Origin: Cladorhizidae sp. MBARI D1340-BT2
Lineage: Eukaryota; Porifera; Demospongiae; Poecilosclerida; Cladorhizidae
NCBI GenBank assembly: GCA_028752905.1
Contig: JAQNBH010000004.1
Span: 2,030,610-2,094,609, forward strand
Length of the DNA: 64,000 nt
Reading direction: 5' to 3'
Shown: positions 34,601 through 45,738 of the stretch, one piece after another
Position numbering within the stretch: the first letter of the stretch is position 1
How the letters are laid out: each line of letters opens with the position of its first letter
The notes under the pieces: generated by a model
The model's input: the letters and a program-made list of their open reading frames with translations, nothing else
Told to the model about the DNA's origin: nothing
The model's database searches: none
Made by a program: the position numbers and the translations under genes

Positions 34601-35560
34601 GAAACATGCATCATAGAACATATACATGCATGTAATGTATATGTCTAAAATTCTCAACTTCTAGTGAAAATCCTCATAGAGCTGTCTGAAACATGCATGC
34701 CTAATCCTCCTAGTGCTCTCTGAAACATGCATGCCTAATCCTCCTAGTGCTCTCTGAAACATGCATGCCTAATCCTCCTAGTGCTCTCTGAAACATGCAT
34801 GCCTAATCCTCCTAGTGCTCTCTGAAACATGCATGCCTAATCCTCCTAGTGCTCTCTGAAACATCTATGCCTAATCCTCCTAGTGCTCTCTGAAACATGC
34901 ATGCCTAATCCTCCTAGTGCTCTCTGAAACATGCATGCCTAATCCTCCTAGTGCTCTCTGAAACATGCATGCCTAATCCTCATAGAGCTGTCTGAAACAT
35001 GCATGCCTAATCCTCCTAGTGCTCTCTGAAACATGCATGCCTAATCCTCATAGAGCTGTCTGAAACATGCATGCCTAATCCTCCTAGTTCTGCCTGAAAC
35101 ATGCATGCCTAATCCTCCTAGTGCTCTCTGAAACATGCATGCCTAGTCCTCCTAGTGCTCTCTGAAACATGCATGCCTAATCCCCCTAGTGCTTCCTGAA
35201 ACATGCATGCCTAATCCTCCTAGTGCTCTCTGAAACATGCATGCCTAATCCTCCTAGTGCTCTCTGAAACATGCATGCCTAATCCTCCTAGTGCTCTCTG
35301 AAACATGCATGCCTAATCCTCCTAGTGCTCTCTGAAACATGCATGCCTAATCCTCCTAGTGCTCTCTGAAACATGCATGCCTAATCCTCCTAGTGCTCTC
35401 TGAAACATGCATGCCTAATCCTCCTAGTGCTCTCTGAAACATGCATGCCTAATCCTCCTAGTGGCTGTCTGAAACATGCATGCCTAATCCTCCTAGTTCT
35501 GCCTGAAACATGCATGCCTAATCCTCATAGAGCTGTCCGAAACATACATGCTTCAGCAAC
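34601..35560 (+). repeat. 34-bp minisatellite with CATGCATG palindrome
   Basis: About 27 copies of a 34-bp unit with TCTCTGAAACATGCATGCCT followed by AATCCTCCTAGTGC. The palindrome CATGCATG is present in almost every copy. Variants AGAGCTG, GTTCTGC and GTGCTTC mark individual units; the leftmost copies are more diverged. Confidence 0.95.
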
Positions 35561-35736
35561 AAGACTACTACATATTTAAAAATGAGCTAGACTTCTATCT
35601 CCAACCATGGCAGCATGAAATATTTGAAGAGGAGGAAGATTTAAATCAACAGAAAAGACATGAAGTAAAACACCATCTGAGGCATTGCAAGATAGAGCAG
35701 ATGTCACTAGCTCAACTCTAAGTTTGCAGAAAGATT
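35561..35736. other. Unique segment before the 4-kb duplication
   Basis: A 46-codon open stretch on the plus strand (35581-35721) is Glu/Gln/His-rich with FEEEEDLNQQKRHEVKHHLR. It has no ATG at its start, no clear splice sites and no recognised family. Left unassigned. Confidence 0.2.
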
Positions 35737-35821
35737 GGCATATGAGAATAAATTTGCAAGTCATTTAATGTGACCTAGATTTACACCACATGAAACAGTT
35801 GCTAAAGCAGTACTTCTTTAA

Positions 35822-36656
35822 GGGGTCCACTATATACAGTACCCCAATTTTTTTTTTGTTTCCCCCCCAAAATATGATGACAGTACATGCAAGATGCTGC
35901 CTTCCAAATTGGAGAAGATTTGGATGCTACATTCTGGACTTATACTAACTTTAGTACTCCGTTCAAAGATTTGATTCATGGGAAAGAAACGCGAAGAAGA
36001 CGCTTCATGTAATAGTTAGTTTCAATGGCCGCGGAGACCGACAAGGGAAGCAAACCAGTGATTCTGGTCACCCCCCTTGGAAGCGGCCTGGGACAGAAAC
36101 TTCCCCTCCCTATTCTTGATTTTTTTTGGTATGTATAATTATGTATTACCACTTCTCGTGTTTTTTTTATGGTATGGTCAGTTCAACCAATTGAAATACT
36201 ATACTAGTCCTTAAAATGCCTGTCCCGAAAAATGGCCTGCTTCATATTTGGAGTAATCAGACAAAAATTATATAGATTCTGTTTCCTCTCGAGAGCTCAA
36301 GTATGATGTCAACAGGTACAAAAAAAACAATGAAAATGCTACCAAGAAATTGCAATAGAATTTTTTAATTTTTAAATTCCATGATCACACTATTTTTTAA
36401 AAAAATCAATGTTATATTGTGTTTAATTTCCCCTGTGGTAAGTTGTGAAATCCCAAAGTAAACAATCTCCAAATATGACCATCCTCATGAAATCTTAAAT
36501 GTTCACTAAGTCCGGATCAGTTAGAGCTGGTTAGTTGGCACAGCACCAGAAGGTAGGTCTGTGTATAGGTACACATCATACAAGATTTCAAATAAAAATT
36601 CTGAAGCAGAGAGAAATTGTGTTTTTTGGGGTTTTTTTTGTGTGTAGTGGACCCCC
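35822..36656 (+). mobile_element. TTAA-flanked MITE (Kolobok/T2-like?), copy 1
   Basis: An 835-bp element bounded by TTAA on both sides (35818-35821 and 36657-36660), with terminal inverted repeats GGGGTCCACTA at the left and TAGTGGACCCCC at the right. It has no transposase. A TTAA target duplication is used by piggyBac and by Kolobok/T2 elements. piggyBac ends normally start CCY, whereas T2-type ends start with G-rich sequence, so the Kolobok group fits better. The class is inference from ends alone. Confidence 0.6.
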
Positions 36657-37242
36657 TTAAAGCTGCATCCTTAGCAGTTCTGAAAAGTTTTTCACTCTTA
36701 AGTTTATCAGACTATGCACATTTATATCAACTCTGTTGAGATGAGCAGCTAAGCACATTTATATCAGTTCTGTTGAAGTGAGCAAGCAGGAGCTACAAAC
36801 ATTTATATCAGTTCTGATGAGGAGAGCAAACAAGAGCTAAGCACATTTATATCAGCTCTGTTGAGGTGAAAAACAAGAGCTATAGTAGGAGCCAAAAATA
36901 AGTTCTGGTTCTGTTGCGTTAATATTCCGTTGGCGCTATTTTCAACGTCGTTCCAACCGTTATTTAACAAGTCCATTCCAACGGCGAGGAATCTTTTTTT
37001 CTTCGCATTTCAAACTTTTTCGCAGTTCAATGATTTAATTTTGCTATTGCTGAGCCTGTTAAGGTCATCACATATATATTACAGCACAGTGTGGAACTAT
37101 TTTGGAACTATTTAGTAACTAACCAATAACAATCTATATTTAAAAAAATAAGTCAACAGTACTTAATTAATAAAATTATCCACAACATTATGTTACGAGT
37201 GTCCCGCTGCTCAAGGAGGGGGGGACGGGAGGGGACCAAAGA
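36657..37242. other. Short ~50-bp repeats and spacer in duplication copy 1
   Basis: Four loose copies of a segment with GCACATTTATATCAGCTCTG then TTGAGGTGAGCA occur at about 36715-36880. Then follows AT-rich sequence with GTTGCGTTAATATTCCGTTG near 36913. No gene recognised. Confidence 0.5.
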
Positions 37243-37635
37243 TCATTTCCTCAGCTCACCATACAACAGATCCTTTCTCCTCTGCCACCACTTCCCTACC
37301 CAATACATAACACACTCGCCCACCTCCTCCATCACTGCATCACTTACTCCCTCCACATCTTTACCCAAAAGCAATGCCACCTTTCCATCCTTGCTCACGC
37401 TTATAAATTCATCCAGCCACTGTGTCTTGCCCCTATAATTCTGCATACCTCATCCATCAGTCAGCCGATCCCTCTCAAATTCCCCGCATGTCACCAAGAA
37501 ATGTTCCACATCTTCCCCTGCTCCACTATCACACATTATACACCTCTCATCCTTAACTATCCCACATCCCTTCTTATCCTCTAACAACCCAGTCCTCAGT
37601 CGAAATTGCAGCCGCACACCTTCCTGACCATGCAT
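37243..37635 (-). pseudogene. LINE ORF2 C-terminal finger fragment, copy 1
   Basis: The minus-strand frame from 37635 reads VRLQFRLRTGLLEDKKGC, then CIMCDSGAGEDVEHFLVTC and GEFERDR. This is the C-x2-C...H...C motif near the end of non-LTR retrotransposon ORF2 proteins (E..HFLv.C..f...R). A TGA interrupts at about 37450-37452, after which the same frame continues to 37243 with LDEFISVSKDGKVALLLGKD and WVGKWWQRRKDLL. No RT domain is next to it. Confidence 0.65.
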
Positions 37636-39038
37636 GGTTCAATTATCTCGCCCTTGTTCACGCGGTCATTCTCCAGCCTCGTGCTTCAAGTACAGCTTCA
37701 TGCTCCTGCTAGTTCGTTGTTTGGCAGCCTCTCGCTTCTTGGCCATTCATGTCGTTCTTCAGCGAAAGGTCCTCGATACTAATGCAAGCCTCTGAAGGGC
37801 TGATGAAGCTGACCACAGAAGCAACTGTAGACTAGCTTCAGTGTCTGCTACAGACTAAGCTAGGACTACAACATTTCACTAGGCACCATTCTGCGGTGCA
37901 TGACTGCTTTAGAATAGACCTTCTGAGGTAGCTCTACTGTCAGTTCATTAGACACGCGGAACAAGGTAATCTGTCTATCATTTCGACAATTTGGTTTAAG
38001 GTTACAGTTTATAAGGTTACAGTTTATAAGCTGGTTTGGCCTAGCTTAATGTACTCCATATAATTATTACTTGCATACATGTGTTCCTAATAATAAGATG
38101 AAAAATATCCTGAAATTTACTTTGCATAAAGTGAAATTCCTCCTAATGCTGCATGAAACTTGAGTAACTACTTTTTCATGAGCCAAAATATTTGGAGCAA
38201 TTCCAGTTGAGCATAGCATTCTGCATATTCAGAGAAAGATTATCCATTCTAAAGCAACTAATTGTTCATGAGAGAAAGAAATCAGTCGGAAAAATTCCAG
38301 GATGTTTGTGCAGCATCTCTGTCACTTGGCCTGCAACAAAAAATTGGAAAGAAATCTATCCTAGAGCTTCTAATTTTTTAAGAGTGAAGGAAATCAGTGC
38401 TACCCAGTTAGCTAAATATAAATAGTTCACTCTATCATGCTATGCATGTAAATACTTTGCAGTAAAATAATTCATCCTGGAGCAAGCACTTTTTCAAGAG
38501 CACAATAATTTGGAGTAATTAGCAAAGATGATATATAGTGTAACATAACTCTGTTGCACTATGTCTGCATCACAATTCCACCTATTGTAGAACAAGTTCT
38601 CCAGAGTTAAGGAGTTCAGGGCAATTCCAGCTAAGTATAGATGCCTGTAGAATGAATATGTCTGAAACTAAAATTACCACAGAGGAATCTATCCTAAAGC
38701 AAGTACACTCTATATCTATGCCTGAGCAGCTAGTTTTTTTTTGAGAGCAAAGAAATATAGTTCAATTTCATATCAGAAGAACTATGTCACTGTATACCTG
38801 CAACAAAACTTACTGCAAATAAATTGATCCTCCAGCAACTACTTTCTCAAGGAACAGTGAATATAGAGCAACTCCAAGTGAAGATAGATGCAGTTTAACA
38901 TATCAATTTAATTGTAACTAAACCTTTGCTAACATTACTATCTATTTTACTCTATCTTAATTTAATGTAATTGCATTTCTACCTCACCTCCCTCTAACAG
39001 ACATGTATCATGATGTGTATTTTCAAGGTATATAATAC
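37636..39038. other. Spacer of duplication copy 1
   Basis: AT-rich sequence with loose internal repeats (phrases such as GAGCAATTCCAGTTGA, AAAGCAACTA and AAGAAATCAGT recur near 38200-38900). No confident gene. A 77-codon open stretch at 38192-38425 has no recognisable domain. Confidence 0.4.
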
Positions 39039-39766
39039 CTAGCTACACTGTGAGCTAGGATAAGTTATACATGAGTCCTCATGTACACAATGTGAGCTAG
39101 GATAAGTTATACATGAGTCCTCATATACACACTGTGAGCTAGGATAAGTTATACATGAGTCCTCATATACACACTGTGAGCTAGGATAAGTTATACATGA
39201 GTCCTCATGTACACACTGTGAGCTAGGATAAGTTATACATGAGTCCTCATATACACACTGTGAGCTTGGATAAGTTATACACATGAGTCCTCATATACAC
39301 ACTGTGAGCTAGGATAAGTTATACATGAGTCCTCATATACACACTGTGAGCTAGGATAAGTTATACATGAGTCCTCATATACACACTGTGAGCTAGGATA
39401 AGTTATACATGAGTCCTCATATACACACTGTGAGCTAGGATAAGTTATACATGAGTCCTCATATACACACTGTGAGCTAGGATAAGTTATACATGAGTCC
39501 TCATATACACACTGTGAGCTAGGATAAGTTATACATGAGTCCTCATATACACACTGTGAGCTAGGATAAGTTATACATGAGTCCTCATATACACACTGTG
39601 AGCTAGGATAAGTTATACATGAGTCCTCATATACACACTGTGAGCTAGGATAAGTTATACATGAGTCCTCATATACACACTGTGGGCTAGGATAAGTTAT
39701 ACATGAGTCCTCATACACACTCTGTGAGCTAGGATAAGTTATACATGAGTCCTCATATACACACTG
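39039..39766 (-). repeat. 42-bp minisatellite, inverted, copy 1
   Basis: About 17 copies of the reverse complement of the unit filling 1-4858 (TGAGCTAGGATAAGTTATAC followed by ATGAGTCCTCATATACACAC). The end of this array is the junction with the second 4-kb block (CACACTG/GGCATATGAG). Confidence 0.95.
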
Positions 39767-39850
39767 GCATATGAGAATAAATTTGCAAGTTATTTAATGT
39801 GACCTAGATTTACACCACATCAAACAGTTGCTAAAGCAGTACTTCTTTAA

Positions 39851-40688
39851 GGGGTCCACTATATACAGTACCCCACTTTTTTTGTTGTTGTTTCCCCCCC
39901 CATAATATGATGACAGTACATGCAAGATGCTGCCTTCCAATTGGAGAAGATTTGGATGCTACATTCTGGACTTATACTAACTTTAGTACTCCGTTCAAAG
40001 ATTTGATTCATGGGAAAGAAACGCGAAGAAGACGCTTCATGTAATAGTTAGTTTCAATGGCCGCGGAGACCGACAAGGGAAGCAAACCAGTGATTCTGGT
40101 CACCCCCCTTGGAAGCGGCCTGGGACAGAAACTTCCCCTCCCTATTCTTGATTTTTTTTGGTATGTATAATTATGTATTACCACTTCTCGTGTTTTTTTT
40201 ATGGTATGGTCAGTTCAACCAATTGAAATACTATACTAGTCCTTAAAATGCCTGTCCCGAAAAATGGCCTGCTTCATATTTGGAGTAATCAGACAAAAAT
40301 TATATAGATTCTGTTTCCTCTCGAGAGCTCAAGTATGATGTCAACAGGTACAAAAAAAACAATGAAAATGCTACCAAGAAATTGCAATAGAATTTTTTAA
40401 TTTTTAAAATCCATGATCACACTATTTAAAAAAAAAATCAATGTTATATTGTGTTTAATTTCCCCTGTGGTAAGTTGTGAAATCCCAAAGTAAACAATCT
40501 CCAAATATGACCATCCTCATGAAATCTTAAATGTTCACTAAGTCCGGATCAGTTAGAGCTGGTTAGTTGGCACAGCACCAGAAGGTAGGTCTGTGTATAG
40601 GTACACATCATACAAGATTTCAAATAAAAATTCTGAAGCAGAGAGAAATTGTGTTTTTTGGGTGTTTTTTTTTGTGTAGTGGACCCCC
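39851..40688 (+). mobile_element. TTAA-flanked MITE, copy 2
   Basis: Second copy of the element at 35822-36656, carried by the duplication and not by independent insertion. TTAA flanks lie at 39847-39850 and 40689-40692, and the terminal repeats are the same. Small homopolymer differences change its length to 838 bp. Confidence 0.6.
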
Positions 40689-41282
40689 TTAAAGCTGCAT
40701 CCTTAGCAGTTCTGAAAAGTTTTTCACTCTTAAGTTTATCAGACTATGCACATTTATATCAACTCTGTTGAGATGAGCAGCTAAGCACATTTATATCAGT
40801 TCTGTTGAAGTGAGCAAGCAGGAGCTACAAACATTTATATCAGTTCTGATGAGGAGAGCAAACAAGAGCTAAGCACATTTATATCAGCTCTGTTGAGGTG
40901 AAAAACAAGAGCTATAGTAGGAGCCAAAAATAAGTTCTGGTTCTGTTGCGTTAATATTCCGTTGGCGCTATTTTCAACGTCGTTCCAACCGTTATTTAAC
41001 AAGTCCATTCCAACGGCGAGGAATCTTTTTTTCTTCGCATTTCAAACTTTGTCGCAGTTCAATGATTTAATTTTGCTATTGCTGAGCCTGTTAAGGTCAT
41101 CACATATATATTACAGCACAGTGTGGAACTATTTTGGAACTATTTAGTAACTAACCAATAACAATCTATATTTTAAAAAATAAGTCAACAGTATAATTAT
41201 ACTTAATTAATAAAATTATCCACAACATTATGTTACGAGTGTCCCGCTGCTCAAGGAGGGGGGGACGGGAGGGGACCAAAGA

Positions 41283-41675
41283 TCATTTCCTCAGCTCACC
41301 ATACAACAGATCCTTTCTCCTCTGCCACCACTTCCCTACCCAATACATAACACACTCGCCCACCTCCTCCATCACTGCATCACTTACTCCCTCCACATCT
41401 TTCCCCAAAAGCAATGCCACCTTTCCATCCTTGCTCACGCTTATAAATTCATCCAGCCACTGTGTCTTGCCCCTATAATTCTGCATACCTCATCCATCAG
41501 TCAGCCGATCCCTCTCAAATTCCCCGCATGTCACCAAGAAATGTTCCACATCTTCCCCTGCTCCACTATCACACATTATACACCTCTCATCCTTAACTAT
41601 CCCACATCCCTTCTTATCCTCTAACAACCCAGTCCTCAGTCGAAATTGCAGCCGCACACCTTCCTGACCATGCAT
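41283..41675 (-). pseudogene. LINE ORF2 C-terminal finger fragment, copy 2
   Basis: Duplicate of 37243-37635 with the same internal stop. The protein reading is unchanged, so the stop predates the duplication. Confidence 0.65.
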
Positions 41676-43086
41676 GGTTCAATTATCTCGCCCTTGTTCA
41701 TGCGGTCATTCTCCAGCCTCGTGCTTCAAGTACAGCTTCATGCTCCTGCTAGTTCGTTGTTTGGCAGCCTCTCGCTTCTTGGCCATTCATGTCGTTCTTC
41801 AGCGAAAGGTCCTCGATACTAATGCAAGCCTCTGAAGGGCTGATGAAGCTGACCACAGAAGCAACTGTAGACTAGCTTCAGTGTCTGCTACAGACTAAGC
41901 TAGGACTACAACATTTCACTAGGCACCATTCTGCGGTGCAGGACTGCTTTAGAATAGACCTTCTGAGGTAGCTCTACTGTCAGTTCATTAGACACGCGGA
42001 ACAAGGTAATCTGTCTATCATTTCGACAATTTGGTTTAAGGTTACAGTTTATAAGGTTACAGTTTATAAGCTGGTTTGGCCTAGCTTAATGTACTCCATA
42101 TAATTATTACTTGCATACATGTGTTCCTAATAATAAGATGAAAAATATCCTGAAATTTACTTTGCATAAAGTGAAATTCCTCCTAATGCTGCATGAAACT
42201 TGAGTAACTACTTTTTCATGAGCCAAAATATTTGGAGCAATTCCAGTTGAGCATAGCATTCTGCATATTCAGAGCAAGATTATCCATTCTAAAGCAACTA
42301 ATTGTTCATGAGAGAAAGAAATCAGTCGAAAAAATTCCAGGATGTTTGTGCAGCATCTCTGTCACTTGGCCTGCAACAAAAAATTGGAAAGAAATCTATC
42401 CTAGAGCTTCTAATTTTTTAAGAGTGAAGGAAATCAGTGCTACCCAGTTAGCTAAATATAAATAGTTCACTCTATCATGCTATGCATGTAAATACTTTGC
42501 AGTAAAATAATTCATCCTGGAGCAAGCACTTTTTCAATAGCACAATAATTTGGAGTAATTAGCAAAGATGATATATAGTGTAACATAACTCTGTTGCACT
42601 ATGTCTGCATCACAATTCCACCTATTTTTAGAACAAGTTCTCCAGAGTTAAGGAGTTCAGGGCAATTCCAGCTAAGTATAGATGCCTGTAGAATGAATAT
42701 GTCTGAAACTAAAATTACCACAGAGGAATCTATCCTAAAGCAAGTACACTCTATATCTATGCCTGAGCAGCTAGTTTTTTTTTGAGAGCAAAGAAATATA
42801 GTTCAATTTCATATCAGAAGAACTATGTCACTGTATACCTGCAACAAAACTTACTGCAAATAAATTGATCCTCCAGCAACTACTTTCTCAAGGAACAGTG
42901 AATATAGAGCAACTCCAAGTGAAGATAGATGCAGTTTAACATATCAATTTAATTGTAACTAAACCTTTGCTAACATTACTATCTATTTTACTCTATCTTA
43001 ATTTAATGTAATTGCATTTCTACCTCACCTCCCTCTAACATCTAACAGACATGTATCATGATGTGTATTTTCAAGGTATATAATAC
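41676..43086. other. Spacer of duplication copy 2
   Basis: Same content as 37636-39038; no gene recognised. One difference near 42620 (CCTATTTTTAG against CCTATTGTAG) opens a 63-codon stretch at 42594-42785 that has no known domain. Confidence 0.4.
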
Positions 43087-43980
43087 CTAGCTACACTGTG
43101 AGCTAGGATAAGTTATACATGAGTCCTCATGTACACAATGTGAGCTAGGATAAGTTATACATGAGTCCTCATATACACACTGTGAGCTAGGATAAGTTAT
43201 ACATGAGTCCTCATATACACACTGTGAGCTAGGATAAGTTATACATGAGTCCTCATGTACACACTGTGAGCTAGGATAAGTTATACATGAGTCCTCATAT
43301 ACACACTGTGAGCTTGGATAAGTTATACACATGAGTCCTCATATACACACTGTGAGCTAGGATAAGTTATACATGAGTCCTCATATACACACTGTGAGCT
43401 AGGATAAGTTATACATGAGTCCTCATATACACACTGTGAGCTAGGATAAGTTATACATGAGTCCTCATATACACACTGTGAGCTAGGATAAGTTATACAT
43501 GAGTCCTCATATACACACTGTGAGCTAGGATAAGTTATACATGAGTCCTCATATACACACTGTGAGCTAGGATAAGTTATACATGAGTCCTCATATACAC
43601 ACTGTGAGCTAGGATAAGTTATACATGAGTCCTCATATACACACTGTGAGCTAGGATAAGTTATACATGAGTCCTCATATACACACTGTGAGCTAGGATA
43701 AGTTATACATGAGTCCTCATATACACACTGTGAGCTAGGATAAGTTATACATGAGTCCTCATATACACACTGTGAGCTAGGATAAGTTATACATGAGTCC
43801 TCATATACACACTGTGGGCTAGGATAAGTTATACATGAGTCCTCATATACACACTGTGAGCTACGATAAGTTATACATGAGTCCTCATATACACACTGTG
43901 AGCTAGGATAAGTTATACATGAGTCCTCATATACACACTGTGGTCTAGGATAAGTTATACATGAGTCCTCATATACACAC
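43087..43980 (-). repeat. 42-bp minisatellite, inverted, copy 2
   Basis: About 21 copies of the same inverted unit as 39039-39766, starting with the same variant units (GTACACAATG, GAGCTTGGAT) and extended at its right end. Confidence 0.95.
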
Positions 43981-44292
43981 TATGATGTTTTGCCTATTGC
44001 TCTACTAACTACACATATTGTTCTGAAGCTCTTCCAGGCACTTGAGAATACATGTTTGAGCATATACACACACACTCTCCTCCCAGCCAGCAACACGAGC
44101 TGAGAGTATGCACATACATTAGAATGTGGTGTATACTTTATGATATGTGTGGTGTATACTTTTGATCTCTAACATCAACCATAATCTTGCCAAACATCAT
44201 GAATATTCAATATTGAGCATTACCTTACCACACATGAATTCATGATGTGTGGGTTTGGTGACGTGCCATATATGTGAGTGTTCTATGTGTAG
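43981..44292. other. Intron end before the last GCP3 exon
   Basis: Unique AT-rich sequence ending in TTCTATGTGTAG, the acceptor of the last exon. No other exon recognised. Confidence 0.5.
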
Positions 44293-44445
44293 GGATTGAT
44301 AGGAGAGCTGGTGAAGGACTTGCGAGGAAGCTTGGAACAGACCCTCCAATTTCTGCACTTCCGACTTGACTTCAACCAATTCTACACCCTCACTCTGGGC
44401 ACGCCAGCTTCTACTGATACAGAGCAGAAGAACACACTCCATTAG
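44293..44445 (+). CDS. TUBGCP3: Gamma-tubulin complex component 3-like gene, last exon
   Basis: After the acceptor TTCTATGTGTAG the exon reads GLIGELVKDLRGSLEQTLQF, then LHFRLDFNQFYTLTLGTPAS, and ends at TAG (44443-44445), 50 codons. The family's C terminus has YQGIVQQFL...SLRFLSFRLDFNEHY followed by a short tail with SLGT; the SL..FL.FRLDFN..Y signature is unmistakable. It is in phase 0, like the donor at 29136, and lies on the same strand. A short stretch between the two (roughly IG.FK..IP....QLR.L...YQ in other animals) is missing, so at least one exon of the 15-kb gap was not found. No AATAAA signal is seen just downstream. Confidence 0.85.
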   Translation, partial: GLIGELVKDLRGSLEQTLQFLHFRLDFNQFYTLTLGTPASTDTEQKNTLH

Positions 44446-44589
44446 GCACTCGATGTCCGTTTCTATTGTCATTATTTCTATTTATCATATTGTTATTAGA
44501 ACTGCTTAGCTATATAGCTCGTATATTTTCCATTCTTCAACATGTACATATTCCTTGAATGTTTAGTCTTCCATTCAACAGAGTGCATG
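44446..44589 (+). other. Probable 3' untranslated region of the GCP3-like gene
   Basis: AT-rich unique sequence directly after the stop codon and before the 46-bp array. No standard polyadenylation signal was seen, so the transcript end is not defined. Confidence 0.35.
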
Positions 44590-45375
44590 TTTGTGTGTGT
44601 GCTGGGAACAGTTCTTCCTCACTTGCTCCTTCTAGTTTGTGTGTGTGCTGGGAACAGTTCTTCCTCACTTGCTCCTTCTAGTTTGTGTGTGTGCAGGGAA
44701 CAGTTCTTCCTCACTTGCTCCTTCTAGTTTGTGTGTGTGCTGGGAACAGTTCTTCCTCACTTGCTCCTTCTAGTTTGTGTGTGTGCTGGGAACAGTTCTT
44801 CCTCACTTGCTCCTTCTAGTTTGTGTGTGTGCTGGGAACAGTTCTTCCTCACTTGCTCCTTCTAGTTTGTGTGTGTGCAGGGAACAGTTCTTCCTCACCT
44901 GCTCCTTCTAGTTTGTGTGTTTGCTGGGAACAGTTCTTCCTCACTTGCTCCTTCTAGTTTGTGTGTGTGCTGGGAACAGTTCTTCCTCACTTGCTCCTCT
45001 AGTTTGTGTGTGTGCAGGGAACAGTTCTTCCTCACTTGCTCCTTCTAGTTTGTGTGTGTGCTGGGAACAGTTCTTCCTCACTTGCTCCTTCTAGTTTGTG
45101 TGTGTGCTGGGAACAGTTCTTCCTCACTTGCTCCATCTAGTTTGTGTGTGTGCTGGGAACAGTTCTTCCTCACTTGCTCCTTCTAGTTTGTGTGTGTGCT
45201 GGGAACAGTTCTTCCTCACTTGCTCCTTCTAGTTTGTGTGTGTGTGCTGGGAACAGTTCTTCCTCACTTGCTCCTTCTAGTTTGTGTGTGTGTGCTGGGA
45301 ACAGTTCTTCCTCACTTGCTCCTTCCTTCTAGTTTGTGTGTGTGCTTGGAACAGTTCCTCCTCACTTGCTCCTTC
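44590..45375 (+). repeat. 46-bp minisatellite
   Basis: About 17 copies of a 46-bp unit with GTGTGTGTGCTGGGAACAGT followed by TCTTCCTCACTTGCTCCTTC. Unit length changes by 2 bp where the GT run expands (45230-45300). It starts about 150 bp after the GCP3 stop codon, so it may lie in or just behind the 3' untranslated region. Confidence 0.96.
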
Positions 45376-45738
45376 ATCATGTTTGGTGCATCTCTAGGAC
45401 AGGAAGGCTTGCAGTTGTGAGGAGAGGCTTACCAAGCAAGTTATGTCATCATAGGCACACCTGCACAGGGAACATGCCATCTCTAGTAGAAGGAGGGGGG
45501 GGGCAGTAAGTGAGTGAGTCTTGTCATGATGGGGTGCATTTAAGATAAGTTGAAAAGTACAAAGGAGATTACATAATTATTTAACATAATTATGCTCCTA
45601 CTAAACTATATAGTTGCTATTGAGGGGGAGGGGCACTAGCAGCTCTAGGACTACAGCATCTCCAAGTAGCTACTACTCTTGCTGTAATGGGGCTCTTCGT
45701 TGAAAGAGCACTACACTGATAAGTAGCTGGCTGAAGTC
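45376..45738. other. Unique spacer between arrays
   Basis: No gene recognised. A G-run lies near 45495-45502. The end (GTTGAAAGAGCACTAC near 45699) is a copy of the 39-bp unit seen at 47633-47815, so the 30-bp array that follows appears embedded in that older repeat. Confidence 0.5.

Larger units (their letters stand above)
35737..39766 (+). repeat. 4-kb tandem duplication, copy 1
   Basis: Direct repeat of the block at 39767-43980. The offset grows from 4030 to 4048 bp through small indels, and the copies differ only at scattered bases (for example AGAGAAAG/AGAGCAAG near 38235/42275). Each block starts GGCATATGAGAATAAA and contains, in order, a TTAA-flanked MITE, a LINE tail on the minus strand, AT-rich spacer and an inverted 42-bp array. 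Copy 2 starts exactly where the array of copy 1 ends. Confidence 0.95.
39767..43980 (+). repeat. 4-kb tandem duplication, copy 2
   Basis: Second block of the tandem duplication. It differs from copy 1 by small indels and substitutions and by a longer terminal array (about 21 units against 17). Confidence 0.95.

Noticed and set aside
35581..35721. 46-codon Glu/Gln-rich open stretch as the missing GCP3 exon
   Set aside because: It does not match the family segment expected there and lacks clear splice sites.
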